DNA of 64,000 nt, from contig NZ_JAVDVK010000001.1 in NCBI RefSeq assembly GCF_031456835.1, positions 3,286,001-3,350,000 on the forward strand. The letters are read 5' to 3'. Positions 55,438 to 63,482 of this stretch are shown in pieces (position 1 is the first letter of the stretch; each line of letters opens with the position of its first letter). Made by a program: the position numbers and the translations under genes. The notes under the pieces are model-generated. The model made no database searches. It worked only from the letters and a program-made list of their open reading frames with translations, and had not been told where the DNA came from. The DNA comes from Leifsonia shinshuensis. Its GTDB lineage: Bacteria > Actinomycetota > Actinomycetes > Actinomycetales > Microbacteriaceae.

Positions 55438-55547
55438 GGGGCTCCCTCCTGCCGGGCGCGCGATCGCGCCCGATTGCGCTCACACTAGTGGGGTCATCCG
55501 ACACGGGACGGCTCGGCCGTTATGGCGGTCGGCGGACACGGCAGGCC

Positions 55548-56909
55548 CTAGGCCGTCCTCCTCCGGTCCTCGCGGACCGCGACCGGCTCGAGCCCGAGGT
55601 TCTCGCGCAGGGTGCTCCCGGCGTACTCCGTCGGGTAGATCCCGCGCTCCTGGAGCTCGGGCACGAGCCGGTCGACGATGTCGTCGAGGCCGGAGGGGAC
55701 GAGCCACGGGGTGATGTTGAAGCCGTCGACGACGCCCGCGTCGGCGTAGCGCTGCAGCGTCGCCGCGACCGTGGCCGGGCTGCCCACGAACCCGCGCCCG
55801 GAGTTGAGGGCGATGACCAGCTCGCGGATGGAGAGACCCTCGGCCTCGGCCCGCTCGCGCCAGGCGTCGGCGGTCGCCTTCGCCTGGGCGGCACGGAAGC
55901 CCGCTCCGCGGGTTTCGCCGGTCACCTCCTGGACCGGGTCGAAGCCGGGCAGCGGACCGTCCGGGTCGAAGGTGCTGAGGTCGGTGCCCCAGACGTTCTC
56001 GATGAAGGCGATCGCGGTCTGCGGCGTCACCTGGTGCCGTCGCACCCAGCGCGCCTTCTCCTCCGCTTCGGCGTCCGTGTCGGCGAGGATGAACTCCTGG
56101 CCGGGGAAGATCTTGACGTCGCCCGCGGGCCGCCCCGCCTTGAGGGTGCGCTGGCGGATGTCCGCGGCGAACGTCTGCGCCGCGTCGAAGGCGCTGTGCG
56201 CGGAGAAGATGACGTCGGCCTGACGGGCGGCGAAGTCGCGTCCCTCCGCCGAGTCGCCGGCCTGGAAGATCACCGGGCGCCCCTGCGGGCTCTGCGGCAG
56301 CCGGCTGCGGCCGCGCGCCGTGTAGTGGCCGGTGCGCGCCTCCACCTCGTCGGACGGCACGGCGTCCGACCACGCCGCGGCGTCGGGACTGGAGGCGATC
56401 TCAGCGTGCCAGGCATCCCAGAGCGCCTTCGCCGCCTCGACGACGGCTTCGGCGTGGCGGTAGCGGTCAGCGTGGTCGAGGTACCCGCCGCGGCGGAAGT
56501 TCTCGCCGGTCCACGCGTTGTCGGTGGTGACGACGTTCCAGGCGGCGCGGCCTCCCGAGATCAGGTCGAGGCTCGCAAAGCGGTGCGCGAGGTCGAGCGG
56601 GTCGTTGTACGTCGTGTTCTGCGTGGCCACCAGGCCGATGTGCGAGGTGACCGCGGCCAGGGCCGCCAGCTGGGTCTGCGCGTCGGGGCGACCGGCCACA
56701 TCCAGCTCGTGCAGACGCCCGAGGTGCTCGCGCAGCCGCAACCCCTCGCCGAGGAAGAACGCTGAGAACAGGCCGCGCTCGGCGGTCTGCGCGAGGCGGC
56801 GGAAGCTCTCGAAGTCCGTCTGCGAGCCGCTCTCCGGCTCGGTCCACACGGTCGAGAAGTTGACGCCCTGGAAGAAGACGCCGAAGCGGAGGACGGTCGG
56901 TGCGGTCAT
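55548..56909 (-). CDS. LLM-class flavin-dependent monooxygenase (NtaA/SnaA/DszA type)
   Basis: 453-aa bacterial-luciferase-like monooxygenase: FGVFFQGVNFSTVW, LFSAFFLGEG, SHIGLVATQNTTYNDPLDLAHRFASLDLISGGRAAWNVVTT and GRPVIFQAGDSAEGRDFAA are typical. The enzymes need FMNH2 from a separate reductase and oxidise sulfur compounds, chelators or aromatic heterocycles. ATG 56909 overlaps the stop of the second monooxygenase (ATGA). Third gene of an operon with DUF1684 and the other LLM protein. Confidence 0.92.
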   Translation of the reverse strand: MTAPTVLRFGVFFQGVNFSTVWTEPESGSQTDFESFRRLAQTAERGLFSAFFLGEGLRLREHLGRLHELDVAGRPDAQTQLAALAAVTSHIGLVATQNTTYNDPLDLAHRFASLDLISGGRAAWNVVTTDNAWTGENFRRGGYLDHADRYRHAEAVVEAAKALWDAWHAEIASSPDAAAWSDAVPSDEVEARTGHYTARGRSRLPQSPQGRPVIFQAGDSAEGRDFAARQADVIFSAHSAFDAAQTFAADIRQRTLKAGRPAGDVKIFPGQEFILADTDAEAEEKARWVRRHQVTPQTAIAFIENVWGTDLSTFDPDGPLPGFDPVQEVTGETRGAGFRAAQAKATADAWRERAEAEGLSIRELVIALNSGRGFVGSPATVAATLQRYADAGVVDGFNITPWLVPSGLDDIVDRLVPELQERGIYPTEYAGSTLRENLGLEPVAVREDRRRTA

Positions 56910-57991
56910 GCGGACTCCTGGTAACGGTTGACGGCGGCCGGCAGGCCGAGGGTGTCGCGGAGGGTGTCGCCCGGGCGCGGGACGGCGAGCGGCACCTGGC
57001 GGCGGAGGGACGGAGCGACAGCGAACGCGAACTCGGCGAGGTCGGTATCGAGCACCGCGGGGTGGAGGCGCACCCCGTCGACGACGGAGGCGAGTGCGGC
57101 GAGCAGCTCGATCAGCCCGGCCGCATCGCCGGTATAGCGGCCACGGTTCGAATGCCACGGGGTGTGCTGATCGAGCGCGTGGATGCGGTCGGCGGCGGTC
57201 ACGCCCGCCGCGTCGAGTGCGACGTCGAGGTCGAGCACGACGAGCAGCCCGGCCTCGCGGAGCGGGCGGGCGGTCTGCGCGGCCAGCTCCGTCAGCTCGC
57301 GTACGTCGCCGGTTCCCGCCGACGCCTCGACGAGCGCCACATCCAGCTCGGCGGTCCCTGCCAGCTCCGAGGCACCGAAGACCGGCAGGGCGCCCTGCGA
57401 TGGCCGCGGCACGATCGACGGGCCGGTGATCGCGTAGTCCTCCCCGGCGAAGCGGATGTGGTGCACCCGCTCGCGGTCGAGGTAGCGGCCGGTGGCGGCG
57501 TCGCGGATGACCGCGTCGTCCTCCCACGAGTCCCAGAGCCGTCGGGCCACCTCGACGGCGTCGCCCGGCTTCCCGGGCTGCCCCTGGCGTCCGTAGAGGG
57601 CCGCGGTCCCTTCGTCGTCCGTCGCCGTGGCGACCCAGCCGCCGCGCCCGCGGGACACGATGTCGAGCGACGCGAGCTGCGTGGCCACATGGAACGGCTC
57701 GGTGTAGACGGTGCCGACCTCCGGCACCAGGCCGATCGCGCTCGTGAGGGGCGCCGCGAAGGCGGCCCGTTGCACGGCGTCGAGGCGGGCACGCACACCC
57801 TCCGGGGCTTCGGGCGCCAGAGCAGCGTCCGCGAACGACGCGAAGGCGAATCCCGCGCGCTCCGCGGTCTGCGCCCGCTCGGCCACCACGCGGGCGCTCA
57901 GGACGTCCGCGGGAGCGTGGGCGCTCGCGCGCCAGGCGGCGGGATGCGCGCCGTCACCGTCCAGCTCGACGCCGAGGATGAAGCCGCTCAT
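56906..57991 (-). CDS. LLM-class flavin-dependent oxidoreductase, second copy
   Basis: 361-aa luciferase-like protein: RVVAERAQTAERAGFAFASF, SAIGLVPEVGTVYTEPFHVATQLASLDIVSRGRGGWVATAT and LWDSWEDDAVI. It is shorter than the first and without strong similarity beyond the fold. ATG 57991 overlaps the DUF1684 stop, and the gene is coupled to the first LLM gene downstream. May act on a related substrate. Confidence 0.9.
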   Translation of the reverse strand: MSGFILGVELDGDGAHPAAWRASAHAPADVLSARVVAERAQTAERAGFAFASFADAALAPEAPEGVRARLDAVQRAAFAAPLTSAIGLVPEVGTVYTEPFHVATQLASLDIVSRGRGGWVATATDDEGTAALYGRQGQPGKPGDAVEVARRLWDSWEDDAVIRDAATGRYLDRERVHHIRFAGEDYAITGPSIVPRPSQGALPVFGASELAGTAELDVALVEASAGTGDVRELTELAAQTARPLREAGLLVVLDLDVALDAAGVTAADRIHALDQHTPWHSNRGRYTGDAAGLIELLAALASVVDGVRLHPAVLDTDLAEFAFAVAPSLRRQVPLAVPRPGDTLRDTLGLPAAVNRYQESA

Positions 57992-58809
57992 CGGAGGCCG
58001 CCCTTCCGCGGGAGCCGCTCGCCGGCATCGACCGGGAACGGGAGGCGGTTGCCGGCCGGGGGCAGCGGGCAGGTAGCGAACTCCGTGTAGGCGCAGGGGA
58101 GGTTGACGGCTCGGGTGAAGTCCAGCACGACGCGTCCCTCGGCGTCCGGCGCCGCGATGGCGAGCGACCGGTTGGCGGGGTAGGTGGTGACGCCGCTCGT
58201 CGCATCCGTGAACAGCACGAACAGCGAGCCGGGGGTCGGGCCGTTGAAGGCAGTCAGACGGTGCGTCGCGCCGTCGTGCTCGAACTCGACCGTTCCCGGG
58301 GAGGAGTAGACGTGCTCGAGACCCTCGGCGACCGAGCCGACCGTCACATCCTGAGGCTCGTCGAACGGCGTGAAGCGCCCCGGCAGCGCCCAGTGCGGGT
58401 CCGGCTCGTAGGACGGCGTCCCGGCGTAGCCGGTGCGGGTCGGATGCTGCGGGTGCCGCGGCCGCAGCAGGTCGGATCCTCCGCGCTTGGCGATCTCGAT
58501 GACGGTATCGCCGGAGCTCGCGACGAGTCCGCCGCGCTCCGGGATGGGGCCGAACCCGACCTCGCCGGTGATGGTCCGCCCGTCGACCTCCAGGCTCTCG
58601 CCGTCGGAGAGCAGGACCACCGGGCCGTCGGCGGAGGTGGACCAGGCTCCGGGGAGGCCGTCGTAGCGCGTGGGCTCGGCGGTCAGCCAGTGCAGGGCGG
58701 TGATGGCGAGGAAGCCGTGAGCGGATGCCCGCTCGGCCTCGTGCTCCGCGTGCCAGGCGCGCCAAGCGTCCTCGAAGCCGGTCGTCGTGATGTCGGATGC
58801 GATGGTCAT
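57988..58809 (-). CDS. DUF1684 domain protein
   Basis: 273-aa DUF1684 protein: FEDAWRAWHAEHEAERASAHGFLAITALHWL at the N terminus, then FDEPQDVTVGSVAEGL, HRLTAFNGPTPGSLFVLFTDATSG and DFTRAVNLPCAYTEFATCPLPPAGNRL. The family function is unknown; members sit with redox or regulatory genes in actinobacteria. First gene of the LLM operon, divergent from MerR. Confidence 0.88.
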   Translation of the reverse strand: MTIASDITTTGFEDAWRAWHAEHEAERASAHGFLAITALHWLTAEPTRYDGLPGAWSTSADGPVVLLSDGESLEVDGRTITGEVGFGPIPERGGLVASSGDTVIEIAKRGGSDLLRPRHPQHPTRTGYAGTPSYEPDPHWALPGRFTPFDEPQDVTVGSVAEGLEHVYSSPGTVEFEHDGATHRLTAFNGPTPGSLFVLFTDATSGVTTYPANRSLAIAAPDAEGRVVLDFTRAVNLPCAYTEFATCPLPPAGNRLPFPVDAGERLPRKGGLR

Positions 58810-58877
58810 GCGTGGACCGTAACGGACCGCCCCGGGCGGCGGGCAAGGTCCGTCGACACGTCCCGTAACGGTCGCGC

Positions 58878-58908
58878 TTGACTTCAAGCGCTTGAAGTCT
58901 GTTCTGAT
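58878..58908 (+). promoter_or_regulatory. MerR-type promoter and operator of the MerR/SDR operon
   Basis: TTGACT (58878-58883), 19-bp spacer, TCTGAT (58903-58908). A perfect 20-bp palindrome (arms GACTTCAAGC and GCTTGAAGTC, 58880-58899) fills the spacer. Long spacers with a central dyad are typical for MerR-activated promoters. Predicted start of transcription is at about 58915, the A of the MerR start codon. Confidence 0.8.
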
Positions 58909-58914
58909 GGGCAC

Positions 58915-59355
58915 ATGACCACGTTGACCATCCAGGACGTCTCCCGGCAGAGCGGGCTGAGCGAGCCGACGCTGCGCTACTACGAGGAGGTCGGCCTGCT
59001 CGGCCCGATCGCCCGTGATGAGCGGAGCGGCCACCGCCGCTATGGCGAGGGCGACCTCGACGCTGCGCAGGTGCTCGCCTGCCTGCGCGCCATGGGCGTC
59101 GGCATCGAGGACATGCGCACCTACCAGGCGAACCGCCGACGCGGCCACGCGGCGGCGGGGGAGCAGCGCGACATCCTGCTCCGCCACACCGAACGCGTCG
59201 AGGAGCAGATCGCGACGCTCCGCATCCACCTCGACTATCTGCGGGTCAAGGCGGCCCTGTGGGATGCGCGCGAGCGCTCCGACGCGGACGCCGAGGCCCA
59301 GGCGCAGACCGAGCTCCACTCCATCCTTCCCCTACTCGAGGAGACCTTCCGATGA
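58915..59355 (+). CDS. MerR-family transcriptional regulator
   Basis: 146-aa MerR regulator: LTIQDVSRQSGLSEPTLRYYEEVGLLGPIARDERSGHRRYGEGDLDAAQVLACLRAMGV, then a long coiled-coil helix (residues about 80-120). There are no metal-binding cysteines, so a small organic ligand is likely. The 5' side lacks a clear ribosome site and the predicted transcription start coincides with the ATG, so translation may be leaderless. Stop overlaps the SDR gene (ATGA). Confidence 0.92.
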   Translation: MTTLTIQDVSRQSGLSEPTLRYYEEVGLLGPIARDERSGHRRYGEGDLDAAQVLACLRAMGVGIEDMRTYQANRRRGHAAAGEQRDILLRHTERVEEQIATLRIHLDYLRVKAALWDARERSDADAEAQAQTELHSILPLLEETFR

Positions 59356-60341
59356 ACAGCACCACCACCACCCCGACCGTCCTCGTCACCGGCGGCACCG
59401 GCTACCTCGCCACGCGAGTGCTCGCCGACCTGCTCGCCACCGGCGCCGCCGTGCGCACGACCGTCCGCTCCCTCGACCGGGAGGACGAGGTGCGTGCCGC
59501 CGTCCGCCGCGCGGGCGTGGACGACGGCGGCCTCTCCTTCGCCGCCGCATCCCTCACCGAGGACGACGGCTGGGCCGCCGCTCTCGCCGGCATCGAGGAC
59601 GTGTACCACACGGCGTCCCCGATGATCCAGACCGCGGACCGGGACGAGGTGCTCATCCCGGCGCGCGACGGAGCCCTGCGGGTGCTCCGCGCGGCCCGGG
59701 ACGTCGGCGCCCGGCGCGTCGTCCTCACGTCGTCGTTCGCGGCCGTCGGCTACTCGCCCAAGCCGGTCCGCGACTACGACGAGACCGACTGGACCGACCC
59801 GCAGACGCCCGGGCTGCCCGCCTACCCGCTGTCGAAGGCGGTGGCCGAGCGTGCGGCGTGGGACTTCGTCGAGCGGGAAGGGGACGGCCTCGAGCTCGTG
59901 GCCCTCAACCCGACGTGGATCGCCGGTCCGACATTGACCGCCTCCGCCCGCTCGTCGCTGGCCGTGTTCACCGGGATGCTGGACGGCACGATGACCGCGG
60001 TCCCGCGCCAGCGGTTCGGCATCGCGGACATCCGCGACGTCGCAGCGGCCCACCTGTCCGCGATGGCGACTCCGGGGGCGGCGGGCAAGCGGTACCTGCT
60101 GCTGGCCGACGGCCCGACGATGACGTTCCTGGATGTGGCGAACACGCTGCGCGCCGAACTCGGCTCCTTCGCTTCGCGCGTCCCGACGGCGGAGGTGCCC
60201 GGCGACGAGCCCACGCCCCTCGTCATCCACAACGAGCGTGCGAAGCAGGAACTGGGCTTCCGTCCGCGACCGGCTGTCGAGACGATCGTCGAGACTGCCG
60301 AGAGCCTCCGCGACCTGGCGCTGGTTGCGGCCGAGGCCTGA
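59352..60341 (+). CDS. NAD-dependent epimerase/dehydratase (SDR, dihydroflavonol 4-reductase-like)
   Basis: 329-aa extended short-chain dehydrogenase: VLVTGGTGYLATRVLADLL is the cofactor motif, VVLTSSFAAVGY holds the catalytic Ser, and YPLSKAVAERAAW the Tyr-x3-Lys pair. ALNPTWIAGPTL is typical of the dihydroflavonol reductase/aldehyde reductase subgroup. Coupled to the MerR gene, so probably the effector enzyme of that regulon, reducing a reactive carbonyl. Confidence 0.9.
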   Translation: MNSTTTTPTVLVTGGTGYLATRVLADLLATGAAVRTTVRSLDREDEVRAAVRRAGVDDGGLSFAAASLTEDDGWAAALAGIEDVYHTASPMIQTADRDEVLIPARDGALRVLRAARDVGARRVVLTSSFAAVGYSPKPVRDYDETDWTDPQTPGLPAYPLSKAVAERAAWDFVEREGDGLELVALNPTWIAGPTLTASARSSLAVFTGMLDGTMTAVPRQRFGIADIRDVAAAHLSAMATPGAAGKRYLLLADGPTMTFLDVANTLRAELGSFASRVPTAEVPGDEPTPLVIHNERAKQELGFRPRPAVETIVETAESLRDLALVAAEA

Positions 60342-60542
60342 GCCGGATCGCGGTGGGGTGCTGAAACTTGCATGGTCGCTGGCAGCACCTCCTACCGGCC
60401 TATCGGCAGGGCAGAGGGGGGCGCAGCGAGCGTGTAACGTTTGGCGCCCCTCCACCGGGCATTTTGCGGGAGTCAGGAACTGCCGCGGTGACGCCGAACG
60501 CCGTGCGCTCGAGGATCCGCCTGCGGGCGTGGGTGGAGTGGA

Positions 60543-60794
60543 TCAAGCAGTCAGTAGTCGCCAGGGGAACAGCTCGCCGCCGCTGGGTGCAAGCTCGACG
60601 ACATTGTGGTGAGAGAAAGCGACTAAGCGCGCCACGATCTCGTCGCGACGACCGTTCATCCACTCAGGAGTCGTAGCTTCCCAATCCTCAGGCGCAGGCA
60701 CATAGAGGTTTCCTGGATCCACGCCCCAGGCGGCATCAAAGACGTAGCCATGATCGCCCTCCCAATACTCGACCGTGGCTCTGCCGCTGATCAC
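60543..60794 (-). CDS. Small hypothetical protein
   Basis: 83-aa protein starting at GTG 60794: VEYWEGDHGYVFDAAWGVDPGNLYVPAPEDWEATTPEWM, then NGRRDEIVARLVAFSHHNVVE. The aromatic, acidic N-terminal half seems conserved-protein-like but I cannot name a family. Divergent from the YjbR-like gene, 58 bp apart. The frame continues antisense to that gene, which is a shadow. Confidence 0.5.
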   Translation of the reverse strand: MISGRATVEYWEGDHGYVFDAAWGVDPGNLYVPAPEDWEATTPEWMNGRRDEIVARLVAFSHHNVVELAPSGGELFPWRLLTA

Positions 60795-60852
60795 GGATCG
60801 CCGACTGCTGCCTCGTGCTTTCGTGTCGGTGGTGCGAATTACGGTCAAAGCC

Positions 60853-61242
60853 GTGGCAACTCTCAATGACCTGCGCCGGACCGCCGCCGTGTTGCCCGGT
60901 AGCGAGGAGCGAGCGACGACGGGCGGTGCTGCGTGGTTCGTTCGCGGCAAGCCGTATGCGTGGGAGTGCCATCCCTGGCCGAGCGTCCCCGCTGACATGC
61001 GCGAGATAGTCGCGGCCGAGCTCGTCGTCGGGGTGAAAGTGGCCGACCGAATGGACGCGCTGGCTCTTATCGAAATGGCGCCCGACGTGTTCCTGCGCAC
61101 CACAACCCCCTGGGGTCAGCCGAAGGTCGCCTTCCGAATGGCCGGCATCGAGGAAGACCATCTTGTGGAACTCGTGACGGAGGCGTGGCGTGTACAGGCT
61201 CCGAAGTATCTGCGGCGAGAGTTCGACAACCTCGGCGCTTAG
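60853..61242 (+). CDS. MmcQ/YjbR-family protein
   Basis: 129-aa protein of the CyaY-like MmcQ/YjbR fold: LNDLRRTAAVLPGSEERATTGGAAWFVRGKPYAWECHP, then DVFLRTTTPWGQPKVAFRMAGIEEDHLVELVTEAWRVQAPKYLRREF. The role is unknown; DNA binding has been proposed. GTG 60853 gives the family N terminus; the frame opens upstream. Confidence 0.82.
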   Translation: MATLNDLRRTAAVLPGSEERATTGGAAWFVRGKPYAWECHPWPSVPADMREIVAAELVVGVKVADRMDALALIEMAPDVFLRTTTPWGQPKVAFRMAGIEEDHLVELVTEAWRVQAPKYLRREFDNLGA

Positions 61243-61355
61243 ACGACCGGTCAGACAAGGATCCGCCTCCGGGCAGGCGCACTGGCGAGCATGAGGTCGA
61301 GGTACGCACGAATCGGTTCGCGCCGCACAGACCGACCGCCGCGGCTGCCCACGCC

Positions 61356-61943
61356 TCAGGCGTCAGGATGCAGGCTCGTGTCCGCCGGCCCGATCCGCCA
61401 GGCAGTGAAGTGGACGGTGAGGTCGGCCCGCGACGGGGAGCAGCACAGGGGGCCCGCGGTCACTGCGGCGCCGGGGTCGAGGGGCGCCACCCGCACAAGG
61501 CGCCACGGTTCGTCGTCCACTCGGGCGCGGACGGTCAGGGCGTCACCAGACCGACTGGCACGCATCGTGACAAGCCGACCATGCCAGCCGGGCACCGGCG
61601 AGAGTGACCAGTCGGAAAAGCCGCGGGTGACGACCGCGCCGAGGCTGTCCTCGCCGTCGCTGCGCTCCACACCAGCCTTGGTCCAGGTGCTGTCGTCGAC
61701 CTTGACGAAGATGCCGGCCTGGTCGAACTGAGCCGAGAAGTCGAGGAGAAACGACACCTCCATCGCGGTGTCCTGATCGAACGAGGTGAGGAGTGCGTGC
61801 TCCGTGTCGTGGACGAAACCATAGGAGGTGATGCGCCAGGCGTCGCTTCCCTCCACGGCGGTGACGCGCATCCCGTCGTCGGCCACCACCACGTGGGCGG
61901 GCTCGGTCGTCCACGTGCCTGAGTTCCAGTCGATGTCGGTCAT
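61356..61943 (-). CDS. DUF1349 family protein
   Basis: 195-aa concanavalin-like beta-sandwich protein of the DUF1349 group: ITSYGFVHDTEHALLTSFDQDTAMEVSFLLDFSAQFDQAGIFVKVDDSTWTKAGVERSDG, SLGAVVTRGFSDWSLSP and VTAGPLCCSPSRADLTVHFTAWRIG. Function unknown; carbohydrate binding has been suggested from the fold. ATG 61943. Confidence 0.85.
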   Translation of the reverse strand: MTDIDWNSGTWTTEPAHVVVADDGMRVTAVEGSDAWRITSYGFVHDTEHALLTSFDQDTAMEVSFLLDFSAQFDQAGIFVKVDDSTWTKAGVERSDGEDSLGAVVTRGFSDWSLSPVPGWHGRLVTMRASRSGDALTVRARVDDEPWRLVRVAPLDPGAAVTAGPLCCSPSRADLTVHFTAWRIGPADTSLHPDA

Positions 61944-61976
61944 GTCATCGAATGTATCGGTCCACAACGATCGGTC

Positions 61977-62351
61977 TCAGGGGGCGGGGCGTGAGAAGAG
62001 ATTCACCAGGTTGCCGTCAGGATCGCGGAAAAGGGTGGACCTGTTCCCCCAGGGCATCGTGGTCGGCACGAGCACGATGTCCTCGATCACCTCGTGCAGT
62101 CGAGCGAACTCCGCGTCGACGTCCGTCACGAGGAATTCGACGATGATCGTGTCGTTGCTGCCCGGTTTCGGGGCGTCGTCGCCGAGGATCGCGACGGTTG
62201 CTGTGCTCGCGATCGCGAGGGTGCCGCCGGCCGTTCGGAACTCCGCGAAGACGGGAGCCGGACGCGCAGCGAGAGTTCCCGTGAGGGCTTCGTAGAAACG
62301 AACGAGCCTGTCGACGTCGTGAGTGATGATGCGGATCGATGCGAGGTCCAT
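61977..62351 (-). CDS. VOC-family (glyoxalase/bleomycin resistance-like) protein
   Basis: 124-aa vicinal-oxygen-chelate protein: IRIITHDVDRLVRFYEALTG, then LVTDVDAEFARLHEVIEDIVLVPTTMPWGNRSTLFRDPDGNLVNLF. Such small stand-alone VOC proteins are of unknown substrate. Downstream of the WYL regulator on the same strand, which may control it. Confidence 0.88.
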   Translation of the reverse strand: MDLASIRIITHDVDRLVRFYEALTGTLAARPAPVFAEFRTAGGTLAIASTATVAILGDDAPKPGSNDTIIVEFLVTDVDAEFARLHEVIEDIVLVPTTMPWGNRSTLFRDPDGNLVNLFSRPAP

Positions 62352-62426
62352 GGTCTTCCTTTCGGCCGGCCGTTCGGCTCGACATGTTCAGGATGGGCCG
62401 GACGCGCGACAACGTCCTGTCGGCGT

Positions 62427-63134
62427 TTAGGGCGTTTTTTCGCTCACGCCGACCATCCGGAGTTCTCCCTCGACGATGCCGAGATCCTCCACGCGCAGCG
62501 GGCGCCGCGGTGGTCGCTCACCCGTAGGCTTCGCCTCGGTGATGCGGTCGCCTCGGAATGCGCGCACGCCGTCGCGCAGCCGGCACCAGGCGATCAAATA
62601 CCAGTCGCTGCCCTTTCCGACGAATCCCATGGGTTCGACGTTTCGCGAGGTCGCGACGCCGTTGCGATCGGTATAGCTGATCTGTAGAACCTGGCCGGTT
62701 CGCAGTGCGTCGGCCAGTTCGCGCGGCGCGTCATTCGGCCTGCGCTCGCCGAGCAGGTGGATGCGGGTCGCTAGCTCAGCCGTCTCTCTGAGGCTGCGAT
62801 CGTCTGTGACGGCGACGACCTTACGGAGCGCCGACGTGGCCGCATCGCGGAATGGGCTGGTGGCCAGAGTGCCCAGAGCGACTATGACGGCGAGTGCCTC
62901 GTCGACCGTCAACCCCAAGGGCGCCAGCGTGTGCCCGGGATCGAGGCAGTAGCCTCCGGTGCGGCCGGGTTCTGCCCAGATGGGGACCCCGCTCTGTTGC
63001 AACGCCGACAAGTCCCGCTCGATGGTCCGGGAGCTGACAGCGAACTTGTCGGCGAGCCACCGGGCACTCCTCGGGCGCGGAGCCACCGCCCTGAGCTCCT
63101 CGACGAGTGCGTAGAGACGGTCGGTGCGATTCAC
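62427..63134 (-). CDS. WYL-domain transcriptional regulator (YafY/DeoR-like)
   Basis: 235-aa regulator: HTH_11 domain (RLYALVEELRAVAPRPRSARWLADKFAVSSRTIERDL) and WYL ligand-sensing domain (TGQVLQISYTDRNGVATSRNVEPMGFVGKGSDWYLIAWCRLRDGVRAF). GTG 63134 overlaps the stop of the truncated oxidoreductase gene (GTGA). The VOC gene follows. Confidence 0.9.
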   Translation of the reverse strand: MNRTDRLYALVEELRAVAPRPRSARWLADKFAVSSRTIERDLSALQQSGVPIWAEPGRTGGYCLDPGHTLAPLGLTVDEALAVIVALGTLATSPFRDAATSALRKVVAVTDDRSLRETAELATRIHLLGERRPNDAPRELADALRTGQVLQISYTDRNGVATSRNVEPMGFVGKGSDWYLIAWCRLRDGVRAFRGDRITEAKPTGERPPRRPLRVEDLGIVEGELRMVGVSEKTP

Positions 63135-63481
63135 ATCTCGACCCTAGTTTCCACAATGTCGAGTCGCTGTGCGCGCGTCGGCAACAAGGCCGGCTCTAGT
63201 CGAGCGGGGAAGGTCAGCACGGCTTTGCCGCCGGGATGCACCGCTTCCCGGTCGACGTGCGCACGGGCGACCTCGCCGTACAGGTAGGTGCGCGTCACGG
63301 TGACCGTCAACCGTCCGGCGTCGAGCAACCGGGCGATCTCGTGCAGGGACCGCGAGTCCGGCTGCACGATGATGTGCGCCAAGCGGATGTTCGCCGCGGC
63401 GAAAGCGGCCGTGGTCTCTGCTGCGGGGGCGTCCGCGAACACGGAGGGCCGGGACGCACGCGCCCCGGCCCTCCGCCTCAC
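63131..63481 (-). pseudogene. C-terminal fragment of an NADPH:quinone oxidoreductase-type dehydrogenase
   Basis: The C-terminal piece IIVQPDSRSLHEIARLLDAGRLTVTVTRTYLYGEVARAHVDREAVHPGGKAVLTF matches the end of medium-chain quinone-reductase-like enzymes. The catalytic N-terminal half and Rossmann domain are missing; upstream codons (MRRRAGARASRPSV) are not family-like and border the ABC-binding-protein gene. The stop is fused to the WYL start. Likely an inactive remnant of what was once an operon partner. Confidence 0.65.
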
Positions 63482-63482
63482 G

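Noticed and set aside
55242..56765. Plus-strand open frame of 507 codons
   Set aside because: Antisense to the DHFR-like and LLM genes, which carry clear family motifs.
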